A stretch of 64,000 nt of DNA from Paenibacillus taichungensis (GCF_003287275.1 NZ_QEVW01000003.1:186001-250000), one strand, 5' to 3'. Positions 10,783 to 21,324 are shown, counted from the first letter of the stretch. The notes: generated from the letters alone by a model not told the origin. Translations and numbers: made by a program.

Positions 10783-11103
10783 TGAACCGACTACATGAAA
10801 ATGAAGAAATTGACCATGGTTTGCCGTTGACTGATGAAAGTGTTGAGATGATATATGTCTGCAAAAAAGTGAGAAAAGCGTGACAAAATAAAAATAATTA
10901 ATTTTTTTGTATGAAATTTTTCATCATTCGGACACATTAAGTTCTTCTCTATGGAGGGCTTTTTTTGTTTGTTCATGATCTGAATTCCACAGGATTTTAA
11001 GAAGAATATAAGCAAAAATATAGTAAATAAGTGCAAACATTTTTCGCCTGCAATGACACGGATGCGCTCATGAACGTAATTATTAATTTTGGTTTATAAA
11101 TGG
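10783..11103. other. AT-rich intergenic stretch, no gene seen
   Basis: About 320 bases downstream of the small membrane protein. It is rich in A and T, has no frame with a convincing ribosome site, and no clear terminator. The following 190 bases hold a decayed TetR fragment (listed separately). Confidence 0.5.
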
Positions 11104-11291
11104 ATGAAACGTAAGGCGAGTAAGAAGCTTTCTAATACAGATCTGATACAGACAGGGATTGAAATTCTGGATTTGGAGCTCTGGGTGCAAGTATAATTCC
11201 ATGGATAAGGCGTCATGCTAAGGGAGTGCTTATTGAGATGGTGGATAGATTCAGAATGATTACTTCCAAACAGAAAAAAATACAAAGCTGA
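11104..11291 (+). pseudogene. Remnant of a TetR-family regulator
   Basis: Frame 1 from ATG 11104 reads KLSNTDLIQTGIEILDLE, the typical first helix of a TetR N-terminal domain. The frame then breaks, and from 11178 another frame reads LGASIIPWIRRHAKGVLIEM followed by VDRF. That matches, residue for residue in the key places, the usual recognition-helix segment (LG.S...LYWHV.NKE.LL..MVDR). The normal piece between the two is missing, and the C-terminal ligand domain is absent. This is a decayed gene with an internal deletion and frameshift. Confidence 0.5.
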
Positions 11292-11353
11292 TAAACAGAT
11301 TCATTTATGCGTTCATGGAGTGATTTGTTAGCTGAAAAGCATCAACGATTTTT

Positions 11354-11382
11354 TTGTTGCACATTGTAGAAAAATGTAATAC
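11354..11382 (+). promoter_or_regulatory. Candidate SigA promoter for licT
   Basis: TTGTTG at 11354-11359 and TAATAC at 11377-11382 are separated by 17 bases. It would start a transcript about 90 bases before the licT GTG, with a short leader that contains a terminator-like hairpin. Confidence 0.45.
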
Positions 11383-11440
11383 CATGAACGCACATATAGT
11401 TAACATTGAAGTGAAATGGGCAAGGCCAGTGACCTCATGG

Positions 11441-11460
11441 AAGGCACGGTTTGCCTTTTT
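11441..11460 (+). terminator. Terminator-like hairpin in the licT leader
   Basis: AAGGCA pairs with TGCCTT around a short loop and runs into TTTTT, about 20 bases before the licT start codon. A competing pairing of GGCAA near 11419 with TTGCC near 11451 is also possible. This may be an attenuator. Confidence 0.4.
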
Positions 11461-11481
11461 CTGTATATTGGAGTGGATAAA

Positions 11482-12321
11482 GTGAAGATCGAGAAGGTGT
11501 TAAACAATAATGCTGTAGTTGCGATTAAAGATGAACGTGAAGTCATCGTTATTGGCCGGGGAATTGCTTTTCAGAAGCGAGCAGGCGATGAGGTGTCGGA
11601 GCAGCATATTGATAAGATATTTACTTTACAGAATGAAAATATTCAGGAAAATTTCAAGGCATTAATCGCAAGCATACCACTCGAATACATGAAAGTGTCT
11701 GAAGAGATTATTGCCTATGCCAAGCTGAAACTTGGGAAAAAGCTAAACGAGAGCATCTATCTGCATCTCACGGATCATATTCATTTTGCCATTGAACGTT
11801 ATCGTAACAATCTGCCTATCCGTAATGGACTGCTGTGGGAGACCAAGCAGCTCTACAAAGACGAATATGAGGTAGGGCTGGAAGCGTTAAATATGATTTG
11901 TGATCAGTTTGGTGTGCTTTTGCCTGAAGATGAGGCGGGGTTCATGGCACTTCATTTTGTAAATGCAGCACTTAACGAAGAGATGCCAAACATCCGAAGC
12001 ATGACTCAGGTCATGCAGGAGATTTTGACGATCATCAAATATCATTTCAAAATGGACTTTGACGAGAACTCATTGAATTATTATCGATTTGTGACTCATC
12101 TGAAATTTTTCGCCCAAAGGCTGGTTAAAGGCAAGCATTATAAGAGCAACAACGACGATGAGTTATTTGAGATGATACAGAAAAAGTATCCTGAAGCGCA
12201 CAAGTGCTCGGAGAAGATTAGAAAATTCATTGAAAATAACTACACCTATCAACTGACTAACGAAGAAATGATGTATTTAACCATTCATATTGAGCGCGTA
12301 GTGCATGCCACTTCAGAGTAA
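11482..12321 (+). CDS. licT: BglG/LicT-family transcription antiterminator
   Basis: A 279-residue antiterminator. Residues 1-55 form the RNA-binding CAT domain (KIEKVLNNNAVVAIKDEREVIVIGRG...KRAGDEV), followed by two PTS regulation domains with the conserved histidines (e.g. HLTDHIHFAIER in PRD1; HFVNAA and TIHIERV in PRD2). It binds ribonucleic antiterminator hairpins and prevents termination upstream of beta-glucoside genes when the PTS permease is busy. The open frame extends to 11416, but homology starts at GTG 11482, preceded by GGAGTGG. The length then matches LicT (277). Two target sites lie in the leader of the next gene, bglP. Confidence 0.93.
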   Translation: MKIEKVLNNNAVVAIKDEREVIVIGRGIAFQKRAGDEVSEQHIDKIFTLQNENIQENFKALIASIPLEYMKVSEEIIAYAKLKLGKKLNESIYLHLTDHIHFAIERYRNNLPIRNGLLWETKQLYKDEYEVGLEALNMICDQFGVLLPEDEAGFMALHFVNAALNEEMPNIRSMTQVMQEILTIIKYHFKMDFDENSLNYYRFVTHLKFFAQRLVKGKHYKSNNDDELFEMIQKKYPEAHKCSEKIRKFIENNYTYQLTNEEMMYLTIHIERVVHATSE

Positions 12322-12355
12322 CGATATTACAAAATAAAGATTCTTAAAAAAACGC

Positions 12356-12384
12356 TTGCAAAAGGTTAGAAGTTATTATATTAT
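12356..12384 (+). promoter_or_regulatory. SigA promoter of bglP operon, with possible cre overlap
   Basis: TTGCAA (12356-12361) and TATTAT (12379-12384) are 17 bases apart. The sequence AAAAAACGCTTGCA overlapping the -35 fits the right half of a CcpA cre site, suggesting catabolite repression; the left half is poor. Confidence 0.6.
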
Positions 12385-12414
12385 GAATCCATAAAGTAAG
12401 CGCATACATCAATC

Positions 12415-12443
12415 GGATTGTAACTGTTCAATCAGGCAATTCC
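12415..12443 (+). promoter_or_regulatory. Ribonucleic antiterminator (RAT) site 1
   Basis: The 29-base segment starts GGATTGTAACTG and ends CAGGCAATTCC. It matches the LicT/SacT RAT consensus (GGATTGTTACTG...CAGGCAAAACC) at nearly all conserved positions, including the internal-loop bases. It lies about 25 bases after the predicted transcription start. No classic terminator stem with a T run overlaps it, unlike site 2. Confidence 0.65.
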
Positions 12444-12543
12444 GATACTTCCGACCACTCTGGGTCCGTAAAGATGGGTTGCAACTTACTTTAAGATGAA
12501 GTTGTTATTGCTACAACTGAATATCGCTGTGTACAGCCTTACA

Positions 12544-12576
12544 GGGTTGCAACCGTTAAGGGCAAAACCTGAATTG
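12544..12576 (+). promoter_or_regulatory. Ribonucleic antiterminator (RAT) site 2
   Basis: Begins GGGTTGCAACC and continues through GGGCAAAACC; the 3' part overlaps the 5' arm of the terminator at 12564-12645. This overlap is the standard arrangement in which LicT bound to RAT blocks terminator formation. The apical loop is shorter than in site 1. Confidence 0.65.
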
Positions 12577-12645
12577 CTGAATATCACGACTTGTTTCCGG
12601 ATTTTCCGGTGCGTTGTGTATGTTCAGTAGTTCAGGTTTTCTTTG
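12564..12645 (+). terminator. Conditional terminator in the bglP leader
   Basis: AAAACCTGAATTGCTGAA (12564-12581) pairs with TTCAGTAGTTCAGGTTTT (12623-12640), followed by a T-rich tail. It overlaps RAT site 2 and would stop transcription before bglP unless LicT is active. Confidence 0.78.
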
Positions 12646-12672
12646 TTTCACAAGCATCGGGAGTCTACTTAG

Positions 12673-14598
<1,926 letters not shown>

Positions 14599-14632
14599 TT
14601 GAACGTTCATTATGGATGGGAGGCAGACGTGA

Positions 14633-16075
<1,443 letters not shown>

Positions 16076-16102
16076 CTCCAGGTGTAGCCCCTTGTGTATA
16101 TA

Positions 16103-16138
16103 CAAAGAGCAGTCTCGTTGACACGGGATTGCTCTTTG
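16103..16138 (+). terminator. Stem-loop terminator after second GH1 gene
   Basis: Arms 16103-16117 and 16124-16138 pair over 15 positions with one or two mismatches around a 6-base loop. The T tract after it is weak, so efficiency is uncertain. Confidence 0.6.
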
Positions 16139-16154
16139 CTTATGAAGAGTGAAT

Positions 16155-16184
16155 TTGACTCATGATTTGTTTCATATATATAAT
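16155..16184 (+). promoter_or_regulatory. Strong SigA promoter candidate
   Basis: TTGACT (16155-16160) and TATAAT (16179-16184), 18-base spacer. Only one base in twelve departs from consensus. It lies about 50 bases before the 21-residue ORF and 200 before the RidA gene. Confidence 0.6.
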
Positions 16185-16233
16185 GAAGAGATCAAGAGAA
16201 TCTTGTCACTTAAGAAGGGAGGAGCATCCAATC

Positions 16234-16299
16234 ATGAAGAAAAAATCACTTGCATTTATATCTCCGGGATATGGATACTCCACTGCTGTCTTTTTCTAG
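16234..16299 (+). CDS. Candidate 21-residue peptide gene
   Basis: A very short ORF that I do not recognise. It starts MKKKSLAFISPG and ends STAVFF. The case for it is context: AAGGGAGGAG at 16215-16224, nine bases before the ATG, is the best ribosome site in this stretch, and a near-consensus SigA promoter lies about 50 bases upstream. The product is basic at the front and hydrophobic/aromatic at the end. It could be a leader peptide for the RidA transcript, a small membrane-active or processed peptide, or the start of a frameshifted gene. A longer overlapping frame (16149-16382) has no ribosome site. Confidence 0.35.
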   Translation: MKKKSLAFISPGYGYSTAVFF

Positions 16300-16387
16300 A
16301 ATCTATTCCAAGGGAGAAGTGTGCCCAAATTAGGAAGAAAACTAGGAAATATCGCAGAAAAATCTTAAGAATGACGAGGTAATCAAC

Positions 16388-16786
16388 ATGGAAACTGATA
16401 AAATTACTAGAAAAAATCCAGCTAATATGCCAGCTCCTGTAGGACAGTACACGCATATTACAAGAATTCCGAGGAATGCAGAGTTGTTCGTGACATCGGG
16501 TCAAATTGGAGCAGATGGTAGCGGACATTTTCCGGACAGTCTGAATGAGCAAGTTACGAATACATTCAGTAATATTAAAACAGTGCTCAAATCCGAGCAT
16601 TTAGATGCTGAACATATTATTAAAGTTAACGTATGGGCGACGGAGAAAATCGATTGGGATTTCTTATACGCTGAGTGGGGACAATTATTCAGTCATGATT
16701 ATCCTGCGATGACAATTGGGTATATTACGGAGTTAGGTTTACCCGAAATTAAAATTGAGATCGAAATATGGGCAGCAAAAGTGTAG
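16388..16786 (+). CDS. RidA/YjgF family protein
   Basis: A 132-residue member of the RidA (YjgF/YER057c/UK114) family, small trimeric enzymes that hydrolyse reactive enamine/imine intermediates made by PLP enzymes. Family features are GQIGADGSGHFPDSLNEQVTNTF at about residues 38-60, followed by a single conserved block ending in LGLPEIKIEIEIWA. The canonical arginine of true RidA deaminases, normally near residue 105, is not evident: PAMTIGYITEL stands where P.R.....L is usual, so it may belong to a subgroup without deaminase activity. It is probably transcribed from the promoter at 16155. Confidence 0.8.
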   Translation: METDKITRKNPANMPAPVGQYTHITRIPRNAELFVTSGQIGADGSGHFPDSLNEQVTNTFSNIKTVLKSEHLDAEHIIKVNVWATEKIDWDFLYAEWGQLFSHDYPAMTIGYITELGLPEIKIEIEIWAAKV

Positions 16787-16804
16787 AACCAAATAAACGT
16801 ATTT

Positions 16805-16842
16805 AAACCATGGAGCTTCGAAAGAAGCACCATGGTTTTTTG
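16805..16842. terminator. Terminator between RidA gene and protease gene
   Basis: AAACCATGG (16805-16813) pairs with CCATGGTTT (16830-16838) around a 16-base loop that can itself pair, followed by T residues on the plus strand. It may also act for the convergent protease gene. Confidence 0.75.
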
Positions 16843-16907
16843 GTTTCTTTATTCGTGAGAAATGGAAATGGAGATAGTCCATGCCATTATGATTAAATGT
16901 AAATGTG

Positions 16908-18068
16908 TTATGGCACTTGCAGACTCTGATAGGCATTCAGTCGCCCATACGTCCAGTAGACACCAGATCCGGATACGGGATCGGATGCGAAGCAGAGGGC
17001 ATCACGAATCTGCGCATTAGTTTTCCCACGTGCAGCGAGTAATGCAGCTACTCCCGCTACATGGGGAGCCGCCATGGACGTTCCGCTTAGATAGGCATAG
17101 GAGCCACCCAGGTAGGTGGATAGAATAGTATCACCTGGTGCAGCCATATCAACCCACGATCCATAGTTTGAGAAATTTGATTTGAGGTCGGAAGGATTGG
17201 TTGAAGCTACCGCAATGACGTTCGGATAAGATGCAGGTACAATCGGATACGAAGTATTATCATTACCTGCTGCCGCGATGATGACAGCGCCCCGATCCCA
17301 TGCATATTGTACGGCAGCCTGAAGAAAAGCTTCTCCCGTTGGCCCACCAAGACTCAGGTTAACGACTTGAATACCGTTGTTGGCTGCGTAAACAAGTCCG
17401 TTTCCGACGTTACCCGTTGTACCTTGTCCATTGTTATCCAATACACGTAGCGGGACAATCGAAGCGAGCGGTGCCACACCTGCAATGCCAACTCCATTAT
17501 TGGTTATAGAAGCTGCAATTCCAGCTACATGGGTGCCGTGCCCGTTACCGTCTTCGGGAATATTATCATAATCAACGTAATCGTATCCGGGAAGGAGCTT
17601 GCCAGCAAGCTCAGGGTGGTTTAACTGCACGCCAGTGTCAATGATAGCGATTTTCACCGAGCTGTTACTCTGGGAAATATCCCAGGCAGCAGGAGCATTG
17701 ATTTTTGGCAGGTTGTACTGGTAAGGAAAAAACGGGTCATTTGGCGTAAACGATGACTGAAGGTAGTAGTTCGGTTCAGCGTGCTCGATGAGCACATGGT
17801 CCTTGTAGTGCTTTAACATACGTTGCATTTTCTTTCTTGATTCAATGCGATACCATCCCAGATCTTCATACGTTTCGGCTACGTTGCATTTTGCTTTTTT
17901 ATGCAGAGTGTGCATCTCGTCGGCTGTCGTACCTTCCTTGAACTTGATTAACAGCTGTTTGGGTGCGTGGGGATGAAACTTTTTGGCTGCAAGTTTATCT
18001 TCCACATAACGATAGACGAATCCAATTGCCAGCAGAGCTGCAGCAGAGATTCCAAGCGATAACCACAT
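16908..18068 (-). CDS. Subtilisin-like serine protease (S8 family), membrane-anchored
   Basis: A 386-residue S8 peptidase. An N-terminal hydrophobic segment (LSLGISAAALLAIGFVY) is an anchor or uncleaved signal. It is followed by an I9-like inhibitory propeptide (QLLIKFKEGTTADEMHTLHKKA) and a thermitase-like catalytic domain with D144 (AIIDTGV), H177 (GNGHGTHVAG) and S331 (SGTSMAAPHVAG). The oxyanion asparagine lies in AAAGNDNTSY. It is expected to degrade proteins outside the cell or at the membrane surface. An ATG 33 bases upstream is in frame, but GAGGGGG fits ATG at 18068. Stands alone, convergent with RidA. Confidence 0.92.
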   Translation of the reverse strand: MWLSLGISAAALLAIGFVYRYVEDKLAAKKFHPHAPKQLLIKFKEGTTADEMHTLHKKAKCNVAETYEDLGWYRIESRKKMQRMLKHYKDHVLIEHAEPNYYLQSSFTPNDPFFPYQYNLPKINAPAAWDISQSNSSVKIAIIDTGVQLNHPELAGKLLPGYDYVDYDNIPEDGNGHGTHVAGIAASITNNGVGIAGVAPLASIVPLRVLDNNGQGTTGNVGNGLVYAANNGIQVVNLSLGGPTGEAFLQAAVQYAWDRGAVIIAAAGNDNTSYPIVPASYPNVIAVASTNPSDLKSNFSNYGSWVDMAAPGDTILSTYLGGSYAYLSGTSMAAPHVAGVAALLAARGKTNAQIRDALCFASDPVSGSGVYWTYGRLNAYQSLQVP

Positions 18069-18278
18069 ATGTTCTTCCCCCTCAAAGTTGATTGATGACA
18101 CGCCTTATCGTATGCGATCCCTATCAAATTGCGAGGGCTTTCTTCTATTTTGGTTAATCGTTTAGATAGATTGATAGAAAGAGTTTATTTCGGTAGAATT
18201 GTAAGCAGAGAGCGAACTTGCGCTTAGTTTGGTTCGTATACGGAGCTGAAAAAGGGCTCGAATCTAAGGGTAAGGAAT

Positions 18279-18809
18279 GTGGAATTTGTGACACAGCTTC
18301 ATGCCGTACCGAAAGTGATAGCTATTCAAGAGCACCAAATCAATGATGCAATTGATTTTGCCATGGGTGTCCGCCAAGAAGTATTTCCAATGCTGGATCA
18401 CGAGGAGTTACCTGTAGATCTGGAGCAATTCAAAGAACATTATCTGGATTCAGCTGATGCTGTATTTCTAGTTGCTCTTACCGAAGATGAAGAAGTTGTG
18501 GGTTCCATTGGCATACTGCCTTATGATGGACGCATCGAAGTTGTGAATGGACGATATCCTGAGCAGTCTGCCGCCGAAATTGTGAAATGTTATGTGGATT
18601 CTAAATATCGCAGATACGGCATCGGTTCACTTCTCGTAAGAGAACTGGAGAAAGTGGTGGCAGAACTGCACTACACAACGTTGTATTTGCATACACATCG
18701 CTTTTTGCCTGGTGCCGTGGATTTTTGGAAACGTCAGGGATATGTGGTTGTTGTGGAGCAGGACGATGATTGGCAGACGGTGCATATGGATAAGTTGGTA
18801 TGTAAGTGA
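18279..18809 (+). CDS. GNAT-family N-acetyltransferase
   Basis: A 176-residue GNAT protein. The acetyl-CoA loop is seen in CYVDSKYRRYGIGSLLVREL (about residues 105-124), followed by TLYLHTHRFLPGAVDFWKRQGY, which is the motif B region. The N-terminal part, with FAMGVRQEVFPMLDHEELPVD, resembles the PhnO/ElaA-like acetyltransferases. The substrate is unknown. The start is GTG 18279 after a TAAGGA-type site; no other start is better. It is the first of several short, same-strand single genes and has no obvious partner. Confidence 0.83.
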   Translation: MEFVTQLHAVPKVIAIQEHQINDAIDFAMGVRQEVFPMLDHEELPVDLEQFKEHYLDSADAVFLVALTEDEEVVGSIGILPYDGRIEVVNGRYPEQSAAEIVKCYVDSKYRRYGIGSLLVRELEKVVAELHYTTLYLHTHRFLPGAVDFWKRQGYVVVVEQDDDWQTVHMDKLVCK

Positions 18810-18908
18810 CCATTGTATTTATTGGAGAATGGGAAGCGCCTAGCCTAAGCAAGAGACTGCAACTGGAAACGGACCAACCTAAAACGTTGAGATAGGAGAG
18901 GTGTATCT

Positions 18909-19364
18909 ATGTATACAAGTCTAATCGAGAAACTGGAGCATACCGAGGCTGTACGCTGGTTCCCGAATCATCAAGTTCAGGAGAGCTGGATTACCGAAGT
19001 GGAACAGGAATTGGGTTTTTCATTACCTCCGTCCTATCGCTGGTGGCTTCTGAATTATGGTGAAGCGATGTTGAGTGGAACAGAAATTCTGACCATTGCG
19101 CCTCCGGAACACCGAGAGTATACGGACACGGACATTCTGTATAGATACCGACTTGCCGATGAAGACACGAAGAAGGAAGGGAAGTTGGAACTGTTTGTAC
19201 CAGACGAAGATGAATATTACTATTTTGATACGCGGACGGCTGATAACCTTGGGGAATACAAGGTGATGCGTTTGGATTACTTTAATGGGGAACCTGAAGT
19301 GTATGCGGACTCCTTTGCTGGCTTTTTGGAAAAATTGATCGATCAGCGAACACCTCGAAATTAA
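18909..19364 (+). CDS. SMI1/KNR4 (SUKH) family protein
   Basis: A 151-residue SUKH-fold protein, recognised by the N-terminal helix with W and the LGFSLPPSYRWWLLNYG motif, and by the C-terminal SFAGFLEKLI helix. In bacteria such proteins most often act as immunity partners of contact-dependent or polymorphic toxins, but many are orphans. No toxin gene is found in the flanking DNA. ATG follows GAGAGGTG. Its acid-rich middle (PDEDEYYYFDTR) is typical. Role as an immunity protein is inference only. Confidence 0.78.
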   Translation: MYTSLIEKLEHTEAVRWFPNHQVQESWITEVEQELGFSLPPSYRWWLLNYGEAMLSGTEILTIAPPEHREYTDTDILYRYRLADEDTKKEGKLELFVPDEDEYYYFDTRTADNLGEYKVMRLDYFNGEPEVYADSFAGFLEKLIDQRTPRN

Positions 19365-19383
19365 TAATATTGATTGCTGATTT

Positions 19384-19527
19384 GTGATACCACAGGACGA
19401 ATTTGGGAGCAAGCAAGGGGAGCAGCCTACGGTGAATATAATAACGGAAGAGATTCGCGTGGGTGCCAAAGCAGAGCTTATTCAGCCTGTGGACATGACT
19501 CTGGAACAATGCCCGTCGGCATGGTGA
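19384..19527 (+). other. Short protein-like frame, possible gene remnant
   Basis: A 47-codon frame from GTG 19384 reads VNIITEEIRVGAKAELIQP and then VDMTLEQCPSAW. It has protein-like composition but no ribosome site and no recognised family. It could be the end of a decayed gene. Nothing else is seen between the SUKH gene and the phosphatase gene. Confidence 0.22.
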
Positions 19528-19574
19528 GAATGTCCATTTAACGCAGGCAATATACATGATGGGGGCAAACGAAG

Positions 19575-20435
19575 ATGAACACAACGAATCGAAAGATTGT
19601 TTTTATAGATATTGATGGCACATTGGTAGATGATGACGGCAACATTCCGGTGTCCGCACAACAGGCGTGCAAACAGGCACGTGAAAATGGACATCTACTT
19701 TATTTATGTACAGGACGATCGAAGGCGGAAATCTACGATTCTATATGGGACGTAGGATTTGACGGTCTGATCGGTGCCGGTGGTGGCTATGTTGAGTTCG
19801 GTCAGGATGTGCTGTATCACAAAAGGGTAACGGCAGAAGATGTACGGCATATGGTCGATTTTTTCAATGAACACCAGATTGACTTCTATTTGGAATCCAA
19901 TTCGGCCTTGTACGCGAGTAGCCATCTTCAATCTCATCTGGAACGCCGCATCTATGGTGATATAGAGAATGATCCCGATGCCAGAGCAAAAAAAGAACAA
20001 AAGCCACATCCGTTTATTGCTGGTTTGACATATGGTGAAGCCGATTTATACAAGGACGACGTAAACAAAGTTTGTTTTCTGGAAAGCTCCACGATTCCGT
20101 TCGATCGAATCAAGCAGGAGTTTGAAGGCAAATTCGAAGTCATTCAGTGTACGGTACCTATCTTTGGTGAAGGAAGCGGTGAACTGATGATCCCGGGCAT
20201 TCATAAAGCCATTGCTATTGCAGATTTATTGGAGCATCTGGGTATGTCACGTGAAGATACACTTGCCATTGGGGATGGCATGAATGATGCGGAGATGCTG
20301 GAGTATTGTGGTGTAGGGATTGCGATGGGTAATGCCAAGCCAGGTCTCAAAGTCATTGCAGATGATATAACTGGAACTATTGAAGAAGATGGCTTGTACC
20401 ACAGTTTTGTGAAATATGGATTGATTGAGGCCTAA
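19575..20435 (+). CDS. Cof-type HAD-IIB phosphatase
   Basis: A 286-residue HAD-IIB hydrolase of the Cof/YbiV type. Motif I is FIDIDGTLVDDDG (D-x-D near residue 12-14), motif II is LCTGRS, motif III supplies the lysine, and motif IV is AIGDGMNDAEMLEYCGVGIAMGNA. The C2B cap domain lies between motifs II and III. The family dephosphorylates sugar phosphates, flavins or other small phosphates in the cytoplasm. ATG follows a GGGGGC-type site. The 86-residue gene after it begins 31 bases downstream and may be cotranscribed. Confidence 0.88.
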   Translation: MNTTNRKIVFIDIDGTLVDDDGNIPVSAQQACKQARENGHLLYLCTGRSKAEIYDSIWDVGFDGLIGAGGGYVEFGQDVLYHKRVTAEDVRHMVDFFNEHQIDFYLESNSALYASSHLQSHLERRIYGDIENDPDARAKKEQKPHPFIAGLTYGEADLYKDDVNKVCFLESSTIPFDRIKQEFEGKFEVIQCTVPIFGEGSGELMIPGIHKAIAIADLLEHLGMSREDTLAIGDGMNDAEMLEYCGVGIAMGNAKPGLKVIADDITGTIEEDGLYHSFVKYGLIEA

Positions 20436-20466
20436 TCAGCCTTAAACGAGTGAAGAGGTGAAACCA

Positions 20467-20727
20467 ATGTCGGAAGGAATAAAAGTTGAGCTGGAAATTA
20501 GTGCATTCGGTCAGGAAACAGTACCATTGTACGATGATTCTTTTCGTAAACATGAGATCGCAAGAACTCGTATTTTACCTAAAGAAACAACATTAGCGCA
20601 ACTGGAAGAGATGGTAAAGGAATTGATGGCAGAGATCAAAGAGGATTTTCATCAACCGGAACAGTTATTAGCCAAAGTCACCCTGAGAGCCAAGGAAACA
20701 GATGGGGTATTGAAATACTTAGGTTAG
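20467..20727 (+). CDS. Hypothetical 86-residue protein
   Basis: I do not recognise this protein. It begins MSEGIKVELEISAFGQET, is acidic in the middle (AQLEEMVKELMAEIKEDFHQ, likely a helix), and ends in KVTLRAKETDGVLKYLG. No membrane segment or signal is visible. GTG 20458 is in frame, but GAAGAGGTG is itself the ribosome site for ATG 20467. It follows the Cof phosphatase at short distance, so the pair may be one operon. The acidic helix with beta strands on each side would suit a small folded cytoplasmic protein. Confidence 0.6.
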   Translation: MSEGIKVELEISAFGQETVPLYDDSFRKHEIARTRILPKETTLAQLEEMVKELMAEIKEDFHQPEQLLAKVTLRAKETDGVLKYLG

Positions 20728-20750
20728 AGACTATTTGTCATAGTAATGTT

Positions 20751-20849
20751 CTAGACTCCTGACAGGATCCAATAGATAAATCCACCAAATAACCCGATGC
20801 AAATTCCGGCAATGACTGAAAAAAGGATAACAAATTTTTTCCCGTTCAT
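20751..20849 (-). CDS. 32-residue small membrane protein
   Basis: A minus-strand ORF starting MNGKKFVILFSVIAG and ending GGFIYWILSGV. After three charged residues, it is a single continuous hydrophobic segment with a GxxxG-like spacing (IAGICIGLFGGF), as in small membrane proteins. GGGAGG lies about seven bases before the ATG, an excellent site, and the length and composition are convincing despite the small size. It is divergent from yjfB and its 3' end meets the 3' end of the 86-residue gene. The function is unknown; small single-span peptides of this kind often modulate larger membrane proteins. Confidence 0.55.
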   Translation of the reverse strand: MNGKKFVILFSVIAGICIGLFGGFIYWILSGV

Positions 20850-20966
20850 AAGCTACCTCCCTCTTGATTTTAATATATACGTATTTGTTGATGTTTTGTT
20901 TTGTTATAGCATCTTCAAAAGGATTGCGGGAGGGCGAATTAAGCTTTTGAACATGAAGGAGAGAAT

Positions 20967-20994
20967 TACATATTTCCTGCTATCTGACCGATAT
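20967..20994 (+). promoter_or_regulatory. SigD-like promoter for yjfB
   Basis: TACA (20967-20970), 16-base spacer, ACCGATAT (20987-20994). The SigD consensus is TAAA-N15-GCCGATAT, so 3 of 4 and 7 of 8 positions match. It lies 46 bases before the yjfB ATG. YjfB belongs to the motility regulon in B. subtilis. Confidence 0.5.
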
Positions 20995-21039
20995 AAAATA
21001 AGTATGCCTATTGACCAGAAAACGAAAGGAGTGCAGAAC

Positions 21040-21222
21040 ATGGATATTGCAGCATTATCAATGGCTATGAGTCAAGTCTCAGTGTCACAGTCGGCGAGCT
21101 TGCAAGTCATGTCCATGTCGAAAGACATGGCAGAGCAGCAAGGTCAGCAACTAACAGAAATGTTAAAGTCGGTTCCGGCTCCTCATCCCAATCTGGGTGG
21201 AAGTCTGGATATTTCGGTCTAG
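21040..21222 (+). CDS. yjfB: YjfB family putative motility protein
   Basis: A 60-residue protein of the YjfB family. It starts MDIAALSMAMSQVSVSQS, is rich in Ser, Gln and Met, and ends in PHPNLGGSLDISV; this layout (MDI..LS...SQ......V...........G..........PHLG..LDI.V) is the family pattern. Function is not established; in B. subtilis the gene is read by the motility sigma factor SigD. The open frame extends to 20797, but AAAGGAG at 21025-21031 sets the start at ATG 21040. A SigD-like promoter is placed correctly upstream. A terminator follows. Confidence 0.8.
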   Translation: MDIAALSMAMSQVSVSQSASLQVMSMSKDMAEQQGQQLTEMLKSVPAPHPNLGGSLDISV

Positions 21223-21267
21223 ACGATATTCAAGTTTGCGTTATTGTGTTTAATTTGCAGCAAGCAA

Positions 21268-21320
21268 AACCCAAACGGCTCCAATTCCAAGGAATTGAAG
21301 CCATTTGGGTTGTTTATTTT
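21268..21320 (+). terminator. Terminator after yjfB
   Basis: Arms 21268-21288 and 21291-21311 pair over about 20 positions with a few mismatches and run into TGTTTATTTT. It separates yjfB from the convergent HAD gene. Confidence 0.75.
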
Positions 21321-21324
21321 CGTC

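Noticed and set aside
16149..16382. A 77-codon frame overlapping the 21-residue peptide
   Set aside because: It starts inside the predicted promoter, has no ribosome site and looks unlike a protein after the middle.
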